From assembly GCA_003140215.1 (NCBI GenBank), contig PLJL01000001.1:391283-455282 (forward strand): 64,000 nt of DNA. Direction: 5' to 3'. The position numbers and the translations under genes were made by a program. The notes under the pieces were generated by a model. It saw nothing but the letters and a program-made list of their open reading frames with translations. It ran no database searches and was not told the origin of the DNA. This DNA comes from Vulcanimicrobiota bacterium (GTDB lineage: Bacteria; Vulcanimicrobiota; Vulcanimicrobiia; Vulcanimicrobiales; Vulcanimicrobiaceae). Shown one piece after another: positions 53,275 through 60,717 of the stretch (position 1 is its first letter; every line of letters begins with the position of its first letter).

Positions 53275-54315
53275 TCAGAAGAGCTTGAGTTGCCGAGCTT
53301 CTTCGTCGGTCAGAGAGGCAACCCGCGTGCCCAGCAGCCGGATCGGAACGCCGTACATCCCGGCGCGTTGCCAGCACCATACCGCCGCGTCGTGGATCGT
53401 CGCGGCGTCGTTGGTCGCGATGGCGAGTGAGGTCTGCCGCCCGGTGATCGTGTGGTCGGCCTTCTTGATCTTGACGCCGACGGTCGAGGCGCGCAGTTGC
53501 TTGGCTTGGAGATCGCGAGCCAGCTCGTCGGACTGCACCCGCAGGAGCGCCAGGATGCGGGCCTCGTCGCGCTCGTCGTACTCGAACGTCTCCTCGGTCG
53601 AAATCGACTTGCGTTCGCGCGACGGATCGACGTCGCGCTCGTCGATGCCGCGCGCCAGGTCACGATAGAACGTGCCGCCGCGCCCGAACAAGTCGTAAAG
53701 CGTGCGTTCGTCGAGCGCCGCGACGTCGCCGATGGTACGAACGCCCGCGGCCTCGAGGCGCGGCTGGGTCTTGGGACCGATCCCCCACAAGCGCGCGATC
53801 GGCATCGGCGCCAGGAACGCCGCTTCGGTGCCCGGGCGCACGACCGTGAGACCGTCGGGCTTGTCGAGGTCGCTGGCGATCTTGGCGACCATCTTCCCGG
53901 ATGCGACGCCCGCACTCACCGTCAAGCCGACCTCGGCGCGGACGCGCGCCCGCACCCGCTGCGCGAAGGCGACCGCCGCGTCGAGATCGTCCCCCGCGAC
54001 GGCAACGAACGCTTCGTCGAGCGACAGCCCTTCCACGGCGCGACCGTCCTCCTCGAAGATCGCGAACACGCGCTGCGACGTCTCGCGGTACGCCGTGAAG
54101 TTGGGCGGAACGACCGTGAGTTGCGGACATAGCTCGAGGGCACGATACAGCGGCATCGCCGATCGCACGCCGTACGGCCGCGCCTCGTACGACGCGGTCA
54201 AGACGACGGCCCGCCGTGACGATCCCGAGACTGCCAACGGAACCCCGCGCAGCGACGGATCGTCACGCTGGGCGACGGACGCATAGAACGCATCGAGGTC
54301 GAAGTGCGCGATCAT
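53275..54315 (-). CDS. dinB: DNA polymerase IV
   Basis: Y-family translesion polymerase, 346 residues. The catalytic carboxylates are in FDLDAFYASV (D6) and GLSLDEAF. The finger ASYEARPYGVRSAMPL, helix-hairpin-helix LWGIGPKTQPRLEAAGVRTIGDV and little-finger domain follow. The C-terminal QLKLF is a standard beta-clamp-binding motif. The ATG lies 18 bp after the PilZ stop, placing it at the end of a run with nfo, a helicase and scpAB. Confidence 0.96.
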   Translation of the reverse strand: MIAHFDLDAFYASVAQRDDPSLRGVPLAVSGSSRRAVVLTASYEARPYGVRSAMPLYRALELCPQLTVVPPNFTAYRETSQRVFAIFEEDGRAVEGLSLDEAFVAVAGDDLDAAVAFAQRVRARVRAEVGLTVSAGVASGKMVAKIASDLDKPDGLTVVRPGTEAAFLAPMPIARLWGIGPKTQPRLEAAGVRTIGDVAALDERTLYDLFGRGGTFYRDLARGIDERDVDPSRERKSISTEETFEYDERDEARILALLRVQSDELARDLQAKQLRASTVGVKIKKADHTITGRQTSLAIATNDAATIHDAAVWCWQRAGMYGVPIRLLGTRVASLTDEEARQLKLF

Positions 54316-54333
54316 GAGCGGTGCCGCCGGCAG

Positions 54334-54648
54334 CTACGGGTCGGGGTTCGTCTGCTCCAAATCGACGATCGCCTCGACGTCGCCTTCGTCGATCGACACG
54401 GCAACGCGACCATCGGAATCAGAGCGGACGACCTCGCCGGCAAACTCTCGCTCGCGCCCGTCGAGACCGGTGACCGCGAAGCGCAGGCGCGTCCCCTCCG
54501 CCGCGGGACCCTGCGCGACCAGCAGCATCCCGCCGCGCGAGACGTTCTCGGTCGTACCGTGCTTGGGCGTACCGTCCGGGCCGCGGTACACGACGGGGAG
54601 CCGGATCGCGATACGCTTCGTGCTGCGGCGTTCGGGCTGTTCGCTCAT
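54334..54648 (-). CDS. Small PilZ-domain protein
   Basis: A single PilZ domain of 104 residues. The RxxxR part is RRSTKRIAIR and the second motif is canonical NVSRGG (NxSxxG), so cyclic-di-GMP binding is likely. The C-terminal tail is acidic (DEGDVEAIVDLEQ). ATG 54648 has GGAGGTGAG upstream. Its place between nfo and dinB, with gaps of 18-22 bp, is unusual for a second-messenger receptor. Confidence 0.85.
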   Translation of the reverse strand: MSEQPERRSTKRIAIRLPVVYRGPDGTPKHGTTENVSRGGMLLVAQGPAAEGTRLRFAVTGLDGREREFAGEVVRSDSDGRVAVSIDEGDVEAIVDLEQTNPDP

Positions 54649-54670
54649 GGTCTCACCTCCGGTGCCGTCG

Positions 54671-55519
54671 TCACGCCGCAACCCCGTCCAACACGGTCCG
54701 GATGGCGCGCAGGTTGCGCGCGTCGTCATCTTCCTCGCCCGGCGTTTCGAGGATCGCGACCTTTCCCACGACCCCCGGATGCGCGACGATCGCGCGGAAC
54801 CCTTCGATGCCGATCCGGCCCTCGCCGATGTGCCAGTGGCGGTCGCGATGACCGCCCAGCTCGATCTGGGTGTCGTTGAAGTGGAACATCACCACGCGCT
54901 CGAGACCCAGCTCGCTCTCGACCAGCTCGAAAAACCGCTCGACGCCGTCGCGGCTGTCGATCGCGTAGCCGGCCGCCCAAGTATGGGCGGTGTCCAGGCA
55001 GACGCGCAGGTTCGGATGTCCGATCGCACGCACGAATGCGCCGAGCTCCTCGATCGTGCCACCGCACAGCTGGCCCGCTCCCGCGCTGTTCTCCATCACC
55101 AGGGAGACGTCGGGTGCGATGCCGTCGAGTGCGTCCTCGAGTGCAGCCACGACCGCTGCGAAACCGTCGGCCCGCGCGCGCGTACCGTATGAGCCCAGAT
55201 GCGTGTTGACGTAGGCGACGTCACCGACGGCGGCGATCGCGAGATCGTTCTTGAGCAGCCGCAGCGAGCCGGCAACGGTCTTGTCGTCCTCGCTCGCGAG
55301 GTTGATGAGATACGACGTGTGGATCACGGCCGGGGCGATCCCGGCCTGGACTCGCGCCGCCGCGAAGCGTTGCAGCGCCGGCGTGTCGATGGCGCCGACC
55401 CGGTACGTCTTGGGGTTGCCGGCGAAGAACTGCAGCGCGTCGTAGCCGAGCTTGCGCGCGTAGCCGACGGCGGCTTCGTACCCCGTACCGACGCGCACGT
55501 GCGCCCCGATCCGCATCAA
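54671..55519 (-). CDS. nfo: Endonuclease IV
   Basis: Zinc-dependent AP endonuclease of base-excision repair, 282 residues. Metal ligands of the TIM barrel are in order: IHTSY, VNTHLGS, VMENSAG, CLDTAHTWAAGY, VMFHFNDTQ, HRDRHWHIGEG and ILETPGE. Start at 55519, 15 bp after the helicase stop. PilZ and dinB follow, so abasic-site repair and translesion synthesis may be co-expressed. Confidence 0.96.
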   Translation of the reverse strand: MMRIGAHVRVGTGYEAAVGYARKLGYDALQFFAGNPKTYRVGAIDTPALQRFAAARVQAGIAPAVIHTSYLINLASEDDKTVAGSLRLLKNDLAIAAVGDVAYVNTHLGSYGTRARADGFAAVVAALEDALDGIAPDVSLVMENSAGAGQLCGGTIEELGAFVRAIGHPNLRVCLDTAHTWAAGYAIDSRDGVERFFELVESELGLERVVMFHFNDTQIELGGHRDRHWHIGEGRIGIEGFRAIVAHPGVVGKVAILETPGEEDDDARNLRAIRTVLDGVAA

Positions 55520-55534
55520 CGGTGCTCTAGCAGG

Positions 55535-56755
55535 CTAGCGGCGGCGGCCGAAGTTGAATTGGCGCGCCCGCATCCCGGTCGGCATGAAGCTCTTGGCACG
55601 CGGCGACGCCATCGCCCGGGACGGGTTCTTCTCGAACGTCGTCCCGGTCAGCAGCACCGCGTCCGAGGGGCGTTCGCGGCGGCCGACGCGGCCGATGAGC
55701 TGCTCGACCTCCGACTCGCCGAACGCGTCGGAATCGGTGATGACGATGAGGTCCGCGGCCGGGATGTCGATCCCGCTGCCGACCAAGTTCGTCGCGGCCA
55801 GCACCGCCGGCGCCTTGCCGCGAAACGCGTTCATCATCTCGATACGCGTCCCGACCTCGTTCACCCGAACGCCCTTGCGGCGGTGGCGGCGGCCTTGTTC
55901 CTCGGTATCGGCCATGTCGCCGCGCAGCTGCTGCACTTCGATCCCATAGGTGTGCTCGAGCCGTTCGGCCAGGCGCGGCACGTCGCCGCGAGTCCGCCCG
56001 ATGACGAAGATGCGCGAACCGCGCGCGAGATGGTCGCGAATGAGCACGTCGGCACGCGAGAGCTGCTCGGCCGGCGGCTCACCCCAAACGCCCTCGACCT
56101 TGTGCACCTTGGTCGGCAACACGTCGAAGGGCATGCCCTTCATCGCGACGACGTTGTCCATCGCGCCGATCCGTTCGAGAAAGCGCCTCAACTCGTCGGG
56201 CGTCGCCGACGCGAAGAGCATCGGACAGTCGAGATCTTCGAGCAGCCGCAAGTGCTCGCGCTCGTCGAACGCGTTGACGTCGTCGACGACGAGCAGATCG
56301 CTCGAATCGAGGATGTCCCAATGCCGGTCGATCGTGAGCATCATCGCCGAGCCGACGACGACGTGAATCGTACCGTTCGCGATCCCGGCCTCGACCGCAC
56401 GCCGCTCCCCCGGCGTGGCGCCGCCATGGATCTGACCGACGCCGATCCCCGTCCCCTCCAGCCGTTCGGTGAAGTAGGTGACGTGCTGGCGAATCAAGTC
56501 GCGCGTCGGCGCCAAGATCACCACGTAACCGTCGGTCTTCATGATGGTGTCGACCGCGACACGCAGCATCACCTCGGTCTTGCCGGAGCCGGTCGGGGCC
56601 TTGAGCAAAAACTCGAACTGGCCTTCGTCGAGGCCGGTGGTGAGCCGGTTGAGGGCGACCTGTTGGCCGTCGGTGAGGGCGAAGGATTCGCCCGGCTGGA
56701 TCAACTCGTGGATGAGCGCGACGCGCTGGGCGTTTCGGTCGATCGTCGCCCACAC
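55535..56755 (-). CDS. SF2 helicase with DDVN motif II
   Basis: An SF2 helicase of about 406 residues. Q-like segment, motif I APTGSGKTEV, Ia ILAPTRDLIRQH, III LFASATPDEL, IV FVIGRTRGDVPRLAERLE and VI QLIGRVGRRERPSD are all present. Motif II reads VVDDVNAFDE, so the metal/catalytic Glu of DExx is Asp. A C-terminal basic tail (MRARQFNFGRRR) may bind nucleic acid. The start is uncertain: GTG 56755 is the first codon after scpB; the frame stays open into scpB to 56896. RNA or DNA substrate unknown. Confidence 0.82.
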   Translation of the reverse strand: MWATIDRNAQRVALIHELIQPGESFALTDGQQVALNRLTTGLDEGQFEFLLKAPTGSGKTEVMLRVAVDTIMKTDGYVVILAPTRDLIRQHVTYFTERLEGTGIGVGQIHGGATPGERRAVEAGIANGTIHVVVGSAMMLTIDRHWDILDSSDLLVVDDVNAFDEREHLRLLEDLDCPMLFASATPDELRRFLERIGAMDNVVAMKGMPFDVLPTKVHKVEGVWGEPPAEQLSRADVLIRDHLARGSRIFVIGRTRGDVPRLAERLEHTYGIEVQQLRGDMADTEEQGRRHRRKGVRVNEVGTRIEMMNAFRGKAPAVLAATNLVGSGIDIPAADLIVITDSDAFGESEVEQLIGRVGRRERPSDAVLLTGTTFEKNPSRAMASPRAKSFMPTGMRARQFNFGRRR

Positions 56756-56802
56756 GTCGGCAGGGACGAGACTCGATGATAGGTTCGCCGGGGGCGAACC
56801 CG

Positions 56803-57510
56803 CTAGACCGCTGATGGTTGTGGCTCCGTTTCTTGCTCTGCGACGATCGTCTCGACCGGCGCCTCGTTGCTGTTTCGTTCGTCCGTCTCGGACCAAATAG
56901 ACTCACCCCGGTGGACCGCGTCCGGCCCGGCAGGGGTTTCCTGCCCGGCGGCAACGGTGCGGATCGGGAGCGCCAGCTCGATGGGGGAGGCGCCGTCGAC
57001 GTCGATCGGGGGCAGCTCCTCGAGCGAGCGCAGCCCGAACACCTCGAGAAACTCCGGCGTGGTCTTGTACAGGATGGGGCGGCCCGGGACGTCCTTGCGG
57101 CCCGATTCGGTCAGGAACCGGCGGTCGACGAGCGTCGCGATGACCGAATCGGCGCTCACCCCTCTGATCCCCTCGATCTCCCCTTTGGTCACCGGCTGCA
57201 TGTACGCGGCGATGGCGAGCGTCTCAAGCGCGGCCGGCGACAGGTTCGTCTTGGGCGGCATCAGGTAGGCTTCGACCGCCTCGCGGGCGCCGGGCGAGCT
57301 GGCGAAGCGGTAGCCGCCCGCGATCTCGCGCAGCACGACGCCGCGGTGCGAGAACTCCTCGTCGATCTTCTGCAGGGCGACGGTGACCTCGGCCTCCTCG
57401 GCTCCGGTGAGCTTGGCCAGGGTCTTGATCGAAAGCGCTTCTGAGGCCACGAACAGCAGCGCCTCGAGGTCGCGCTGCAGCTTGCCGGTGTCGACGAGCT
57501 CAGGCTGCAC
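56803..57510 (-). CDS. scpB: Segregation and condensation protein ScpB
   Basis: Kleisin-interacting winged-helix protein of the SMC condensin, 235 residues. The family core is LEALLFVASEALSIKTLAKLTG, YRFASSPGAREAVEAYL, LSPAALETLAIAAYMQPVTKGEIEGIRGV and GRPILYKTTPEFLEVFGL. The C-terminal 50 residues are an acidic, Thr/Glu-rich tail. GTG start at 57510 with GAGGAG upstream; it overlaps scpA by 11 bases. Confidence 0.95.
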   Translation of the reverse strand: MQPELVDTGKLQRDLEALLFVASEALSIKTLAKLTGAEEAEVTVALQKIDEEFSHRGVVLREIAGGYRFASSPGAREAVEAYLMPPKTNLSPAALETLAIAAYMQPVTKGEIEGIRGVSADSVIATLVDRRFLTESGRKDVPGRPILYKTTPEFLEVFGLRSLEELPPIDVDGASPIELALPIRTVAAGQETPAGPDAVHRGESIWSETDERNSNEAPVETIVAEQETEPQPSAV

Positions 57511-58258
57511 GGTGCTCCTCGGGGACCGCGACAAGCTCGATGTCGCCGAATGCCTCGGCCTGCGCGACGCGCACCCGCTCCCGGCGGACCAATTCGAGAA
57601 CCGCCAAGAAGGTGACGATGATCGCGAGCCGGTCCAGACCCGCGCACAGCGCGAAGAACGAGGCCCGGCCCTGGCGGCGCACCGCTCGCACGACCGCGTC
57701 CATCTGCTCGACCAGCGAGACCCGCTCGCGCACGATCGTGCGCTTCTCGGGCTTGGCCGCGCGCAACGCCGCAGCCAACGCTTCGGCGAGCTTGGCGACG
57801 TCGATCTTGTAGCGCTGCACGAAATCCGCGGTCGGATCGCCGCCGTCGGCGCGCAGAAAGAACGCGGCGGCCTCGGCGGCACGCGCCTTGAGCTCGTGGC
57901 CCGCGTCGCGGTACTTCGAGTAGGTCAACAGGCGTTCGCGCAGCCGCGCCTCGACGGCTTCGGCCGACTCTTCGGGATCGCCGGCGAACTCGATCGGGAT
58001 CGGCGGCAGCAAGGCCTTGGACTTCAGGAAGACCAGCGTGGCAGCGACCACGAGGTAGTCCGCCGCGAGCTCGACGTCGAGCGCTTCCATCGCCTGGATG
58101 TAGGCGAGGTACTGGTCGGCTACCAGCGCGAGCGGGACCGTCGCGATGTCGAGCTGGCGCTCCTTGACGAGGCTGAGCAGCAGGTCCAGCGGACCGTCGA
58201 ATACATCGAGCGAGACACGCAGCGCCGGCGGCAACGACCCATTGTCACCCGGACGCAT
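57500..58258 (-). CDS. scpA: Segregation and condensation protein ScpA (kleisin)
   Basis: Kleisin subunit of SMC condensin, 252 residues from ATG 58258. The N-terminal SMC-head-binding part is typical (LDVFDGPLDLLLSLVKERQLDIATVPLALVADQYL), as is the C-terminal winged helix (RASFFALCAGLDRLAIIVTFLAVLELVRRERV). The frame is open upstream through ATG 58279 to a TTG at 58336. That part is a 21-bp tandem repeat plus a dispersed palindromic repeat, so it is probably a repeat-derived extension and not ancestral coding sequence. Overlaps scpB by 11 bases. Confidence 0.93.
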   Translation of the reverse strand: MRPGDNGSLPPALRVSLDVFDGPLDLLLSLVKERQLDIATVPLALVADQYLAYIQAMEALDVELAADYLVVAATLVFLKSKALLPPIPIEFAGDPEESAEAVEARLRERLLTYSKYRDAGHELKARAAEAAAFFLRADGGDPTADFVQRYKIDVAKLAEALAAALRAAKPEKRTIVRERVSLVEQMDAVVRAVRRQGRASFFALCAGLDRLAIIVTFLAVLELVRRERVRVAQAEAFGDIELVAVPEEHRAA

Positions 58259-58295
58259 GTCACGCTGCGCGTGACGCATGTCAGGCTGCGCGTGA
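58254..58295. repeat. Two 21-bp tandem copies at the scpA start
   Basis: Positions 58254-58274 and 58275-58295 are direct repeats with one mismatch (CGCATGTCAC and CGCATGTCAG at their left ends). On the minus strand each copy contains an in-frame ATG and encodes a repeated HAQ(P/R)DMR, so the repeat supplies alternative scpA start codons. Confidence 0.8.
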
Positions 58296-58298
58296 GCT

Positions 58299-58335
58299 TG
58301 GCCTGCCCTGAGCCCGTCGAAGGGTCGAAGGGTCA
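58299..58335. repeat. Dispersed palindromic-type repeat between nudix and scpA genes
   Basis: GCCTGCCCTGAGC followed by CCGTCGAAGGGTCGAAGGGTC lies between the nudix stop and the scpA tandem repeat. TCGAAGGG occurs twice. The same family as the split copy at 6075-6120 (AGCTTGTCGAAGGGTG when read in reverse). It is in frame with scpA and open on the minus strand. Confidence 0.45.
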
Positions 58336-58336
58336 A

Positions 58337-58819
58337 TTACGCGCTCGTGTCCCTCACCGCTTGCACCGCTGGAACGATCTCGGGCTCGAAGATGCCGCTC
58401 TCGCGCTCGAGCCACTCGAGGCCGAGGTCGACCAAGCGCTTCTCGTTGACGTACTTGAGCGCTTTCTTGGCCGCCTTGATCTCGAACCACCGGGCTTCGT
58501 CGACCTCGTGGTCGTGGTTCGCAGTGTCACCCGAGAGGTAGCGCATCAGGTAGAAATACACGGATTTCTTGTGCTTGGTGCGGTTGAGATAGAACCAGTA
58601 CGAGATATCGGAGAGCTTGGACAGGATCTCGGCCCAGCAACCGGTCTCCTCGCGAACTTCGCGCAACGCCGCCTGCTCGTGCGTCTCCCGGTTCTCGACG
58701 TGCCCCTTGGGAAGCGACCAAACGCGCGGCTCGCCGCGGCCGATAAGCAGGGCCTCCAAGGAGTTTCCGTTCCGCCGCAAGACTAGCCCGCCGGCGGAGA
58801 CCTCGTACTTGATCCGCAT
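58337..58819 (-). CDS. Nudix hydrolase
   Basis: A 160-residue pyrophosphohydrolase of the diadenosine-polyphosphate/MutT type. The nudix box is complete: G39, E45, R53-E54, E57-E58, G60 (GHVENRE then REVREETG). The SYWFYLNRTKHKKSVYFYLM strand pair is typical of the Ap4A-hydrolase-like group. First gene of the run with scpAB; its promoter region carries a 10-bp hairpin. Substrate unproven. Confidence 0.92.
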   Translation of the reverse strand: MRIKYEVSAGGLVLRRNGNSLEALLIGRGEPRVWSLPKGHVENRETHEQAALREVREETGCWAEILSKLSDISYWFYLNRTKHKKSVYFYLMRYLSGDTANHDHEVDEARWFEIKAAKKALKYVNEKRLVDLGLEWLERESGIFEPEIVPAVQAVRDTSA

Positions 58820-58839
58820 CGTCGCTTCCGGAGACAGCG

Positions 58840-58870
58840 CCAGCCCGAAGAATTCGGGCTGGTTTTCTTT
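58840..58870 (+). terminator. Intrinsic-terminator-like hairpin in front of the nudix gene
   Basis: CCAGCCCGAA (58840-58849), loop GAA, TTCGGGCTGG (58853-58862), then TTTTCTTT (58863-58870): a perfect 10-bp stem with a T tract on the plus strand. No plus-strand gene enters it; both neighbours run leftward. On the minus strand a TATACT -10 (58871-58876) lies immediately before it. It may therefore be the 5'-terminal hairpin of the nudix mRNA, or a stop for antisense transcription. Confidence 0.5.
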
Positions 58871-58918
58871 AGTATAGCGCGCGGCCCCAAGAAGGACCGG
58901 CCGCCGGGGACGCCGCCG

Positions 58919-60307
58919 TTACAGCTGGGCGGGGGCGCGCGGCAGCCGGAACCAGGACATCCCCCCGCCCCAATCGACCGGGCCCGACGTCGGGTCGGGG
59001 ACCGCGATCGTCGAGGTGGTCGCGCTGGTGCCGGCGGGCGGCACGAAGGCCGCTCCCACCGACGAACCGCCGTCGTCGGGCGAGCGCAGCGGGCCGAAAC
59101 AGGTAGCGCAACGACGCTGCGTCGCGACGAAAGCCAGCTTCTCGACGGTCAGCGGCCGAATCCCCGGGATCGGGCGGGTCGGCAGGGTTCGCGCCGCCGG
59201 CACCGCGACGACGAGGTGGTGGCGCGCCGGCCGAATCGGCCCGAGCCTCGAGCGCTCGGAGCGCGGGTAGCCGGCGGCCGTCGGGGCGGATCGCACGGGC
59301 GGCGCGACTTCGACGGGATGCTGGTAGGCCAGGACGGCCGCGTGCCGCGGCGGCTTCGCCGCCGGGTGGGTGCCCGCAGCCGGCCGGTGCGGCGCGGGAC
59401 GGCCTACCGTGGGCGCAACCGCAAGGGCTTGGCGCGCCGGCACGGCGCTCCGCGCCCCGGCACCGGGCACCGCCAACACGGCGATCCCGAAGACCGCGAA
59501 CGCCGTTGCGGTGAACGCGCCGAGCGCCGCGGCGCGCATGACCGGACCGCCGCCGCTGGCCGGCCGCAAGAGACGCTCGACGCGGATCGCGACGTGCGAG
59601 CGGCGGCCCCACAGCGCCGGGGCCACGGCGTCGATGTCGTTGCGGCTCGTCGCCAGCCGCAGCAGGCAGGCCGCATAGCGCCGCGCGCCGGTCTGGACGG
59701 CAGCATGCTCGTCGCTAGCCAGCTCGCGCTCGAGGTCCAGCGCGCGGCCCAGGATCCACAAGCCCGGCAGCCACCAGGCGGCCCGACCGATCGCACTTTG
59801 CAGCGCCTTCGCCCAGTCGTCGCGGCGCGCCAGGTGCGCGCACTCGTGGGCGATCACCGCGTCCCACTCGCTGGCGTCAACCCGCGCGCGAAAGCCCTGG
59901 GGGAGCACGACGGCGGGGTGCAGGTAGCCGATCGCGGTCGGGGTCAGCACGGTCGGCGAGCTCCCGATGTGCGCGCCGCGCACGCCGGCCGAACCCAGCG
60001 GAGCGGCGGCCCGTTTGACGCGGCGCAGCCGGACGACGTCGACCGCGAGCTCGAACAGCAACGCGGTGGCAAGCGCGGCGACGATCGCGCCGGCGGGGAA
60101 CAGTAGGGGCGCAAGGGCGCCGTCCGGGACGACGGTGCCCGAGCCTGCGGCCGGGGCGGTGCGAAAAACGGCCGCCACGAACGCGACCGGCCCGACCGCC
60201 GCAGCGATGAGGTAGCCGGCGGCGACGATGCGGTACCGGACCGCGGCCCGCGCGAACGGGCGTGCGGCGGCTAGAGCCCCCGCGGCGAGCGGGAGGCTCG
60301 CGAGCAT
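58919..60307 (-). CDS. BlaR1/MecR1-like M56 membrane metallopeptidase
   Basis: A 462-residue M56 peptidase. Three or four N-terminal helices lead to the zinc motif HECAH (VIAHECAHLARRDDW) and the downstream ERELASDEHA. The C-terminal 200 residues are a Pro/Ala-rich external segment, not a penicillin-binding sensor, so it may sense something other than beta-lactams. The first ATG is 60307; the frame extends 13 residues to a CTG at 60346 that overlaps the blaI stop as CTGA and would complete the first helix. Confidence 0.85.
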   Translation of the reverse strand: MLASLPLAAGALAAARPFARAAVRYRIVAAGYLIAAAVGPVAFVAAVFRTAPAAGSGTVVPDGALAPLLFPAGAIVAALATALLFELAVDVVRLRRVKRAAAPLGSAGVRGAHIGSSPTVLTPTAIGYLHPAVVLPQGFRARVDASEWDAVIAHECAHLARRDDWAKALQSAIGRAAWWLPGLWILGRALDLERELASDEHAAVQTGARRYAACLLRLATSRNDIDAVAPALWGRRSHVAIRVERLLRPASGGGPVMRAAALGAFTATAFAVFGIAVLAVPGAGARSAVPARQALAVAPTVGRPAPHRPAAGTHPAAKPPRHAAVLAYQHPVEVAPPVRSAPTAAGYPRSERSRLGPIRPARHHLVVAVPAARTLPTRPIPGIRPLTVEKLAFVATQRRCATCFGPLRSPDDGGSSVGAAFVPPAGTSATTSTIAVPDPTSGPVDWGGGMSWFRLPRAPAQL

Positions 60308-60342
60308 CGCCGCGAGCGCCGCGAGCGCAGCGGTGGAGGCGT

Positions 60343-60717
60343 TCAGCCCGAACCCTCCAGGAGCGTGCGCAGGCGCCGCTCCTCGTCGGGGTTCAAGCGC
60401 TCCGAGTCGAGCAGGTTGAGCATCAACGCGCGCGGCGAGCCGCCGAAGAACGTCGCCAGGACGTTCTCGACCACGGTCAGGCGAGCGGCATCGCGCTCGA
60501 CTCTGGGCTTGTACACGTTGGCCTTGCCGCGCGTCGTGTGCCGGACGTACGCCTTGCGCTCGAGGATGGTGAGCGTCGAGAGGACGGTGGTGTACGCAAT
60601 CGGACGGTCTTCGAGGCGCGCGTGGATATCGGCCACGGTAGCACTACCGAGGTTCCACAGGATGTCCATGAGACGATACTCCGCCTCAGTCAGAGTCGGT
60701 GTCGGCCGCCTTGCCAT
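60343..60717 (-). CDS. BlaI/MecI-family repressor
   Basis: A 124-residue winged-helix repressor: TLTEAEYRLMDILWNLGSATVADIHARL, then IAYTTVLSTLTILERKAYVRH with the recognition helix, and the C-terminal dimer helices. In known systems it is cleaved after activation of the M56 partner, which is the next gene here. Its start lies inside the DUF885 gene (32-base overlap), so all three are likely one transcript. Confidence 0.94.
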   Translation of the reverse strand: MARRPTPTLTEAEYRLMDILWNLGSATVADIHARLEDRPIAYTTVLSTLTILERKAYVRHTTRGKANVYKPRVERDAARLTVVENVLATFFGGSPRALMLNLLDSERLNPDEERRLRTLLEGSG

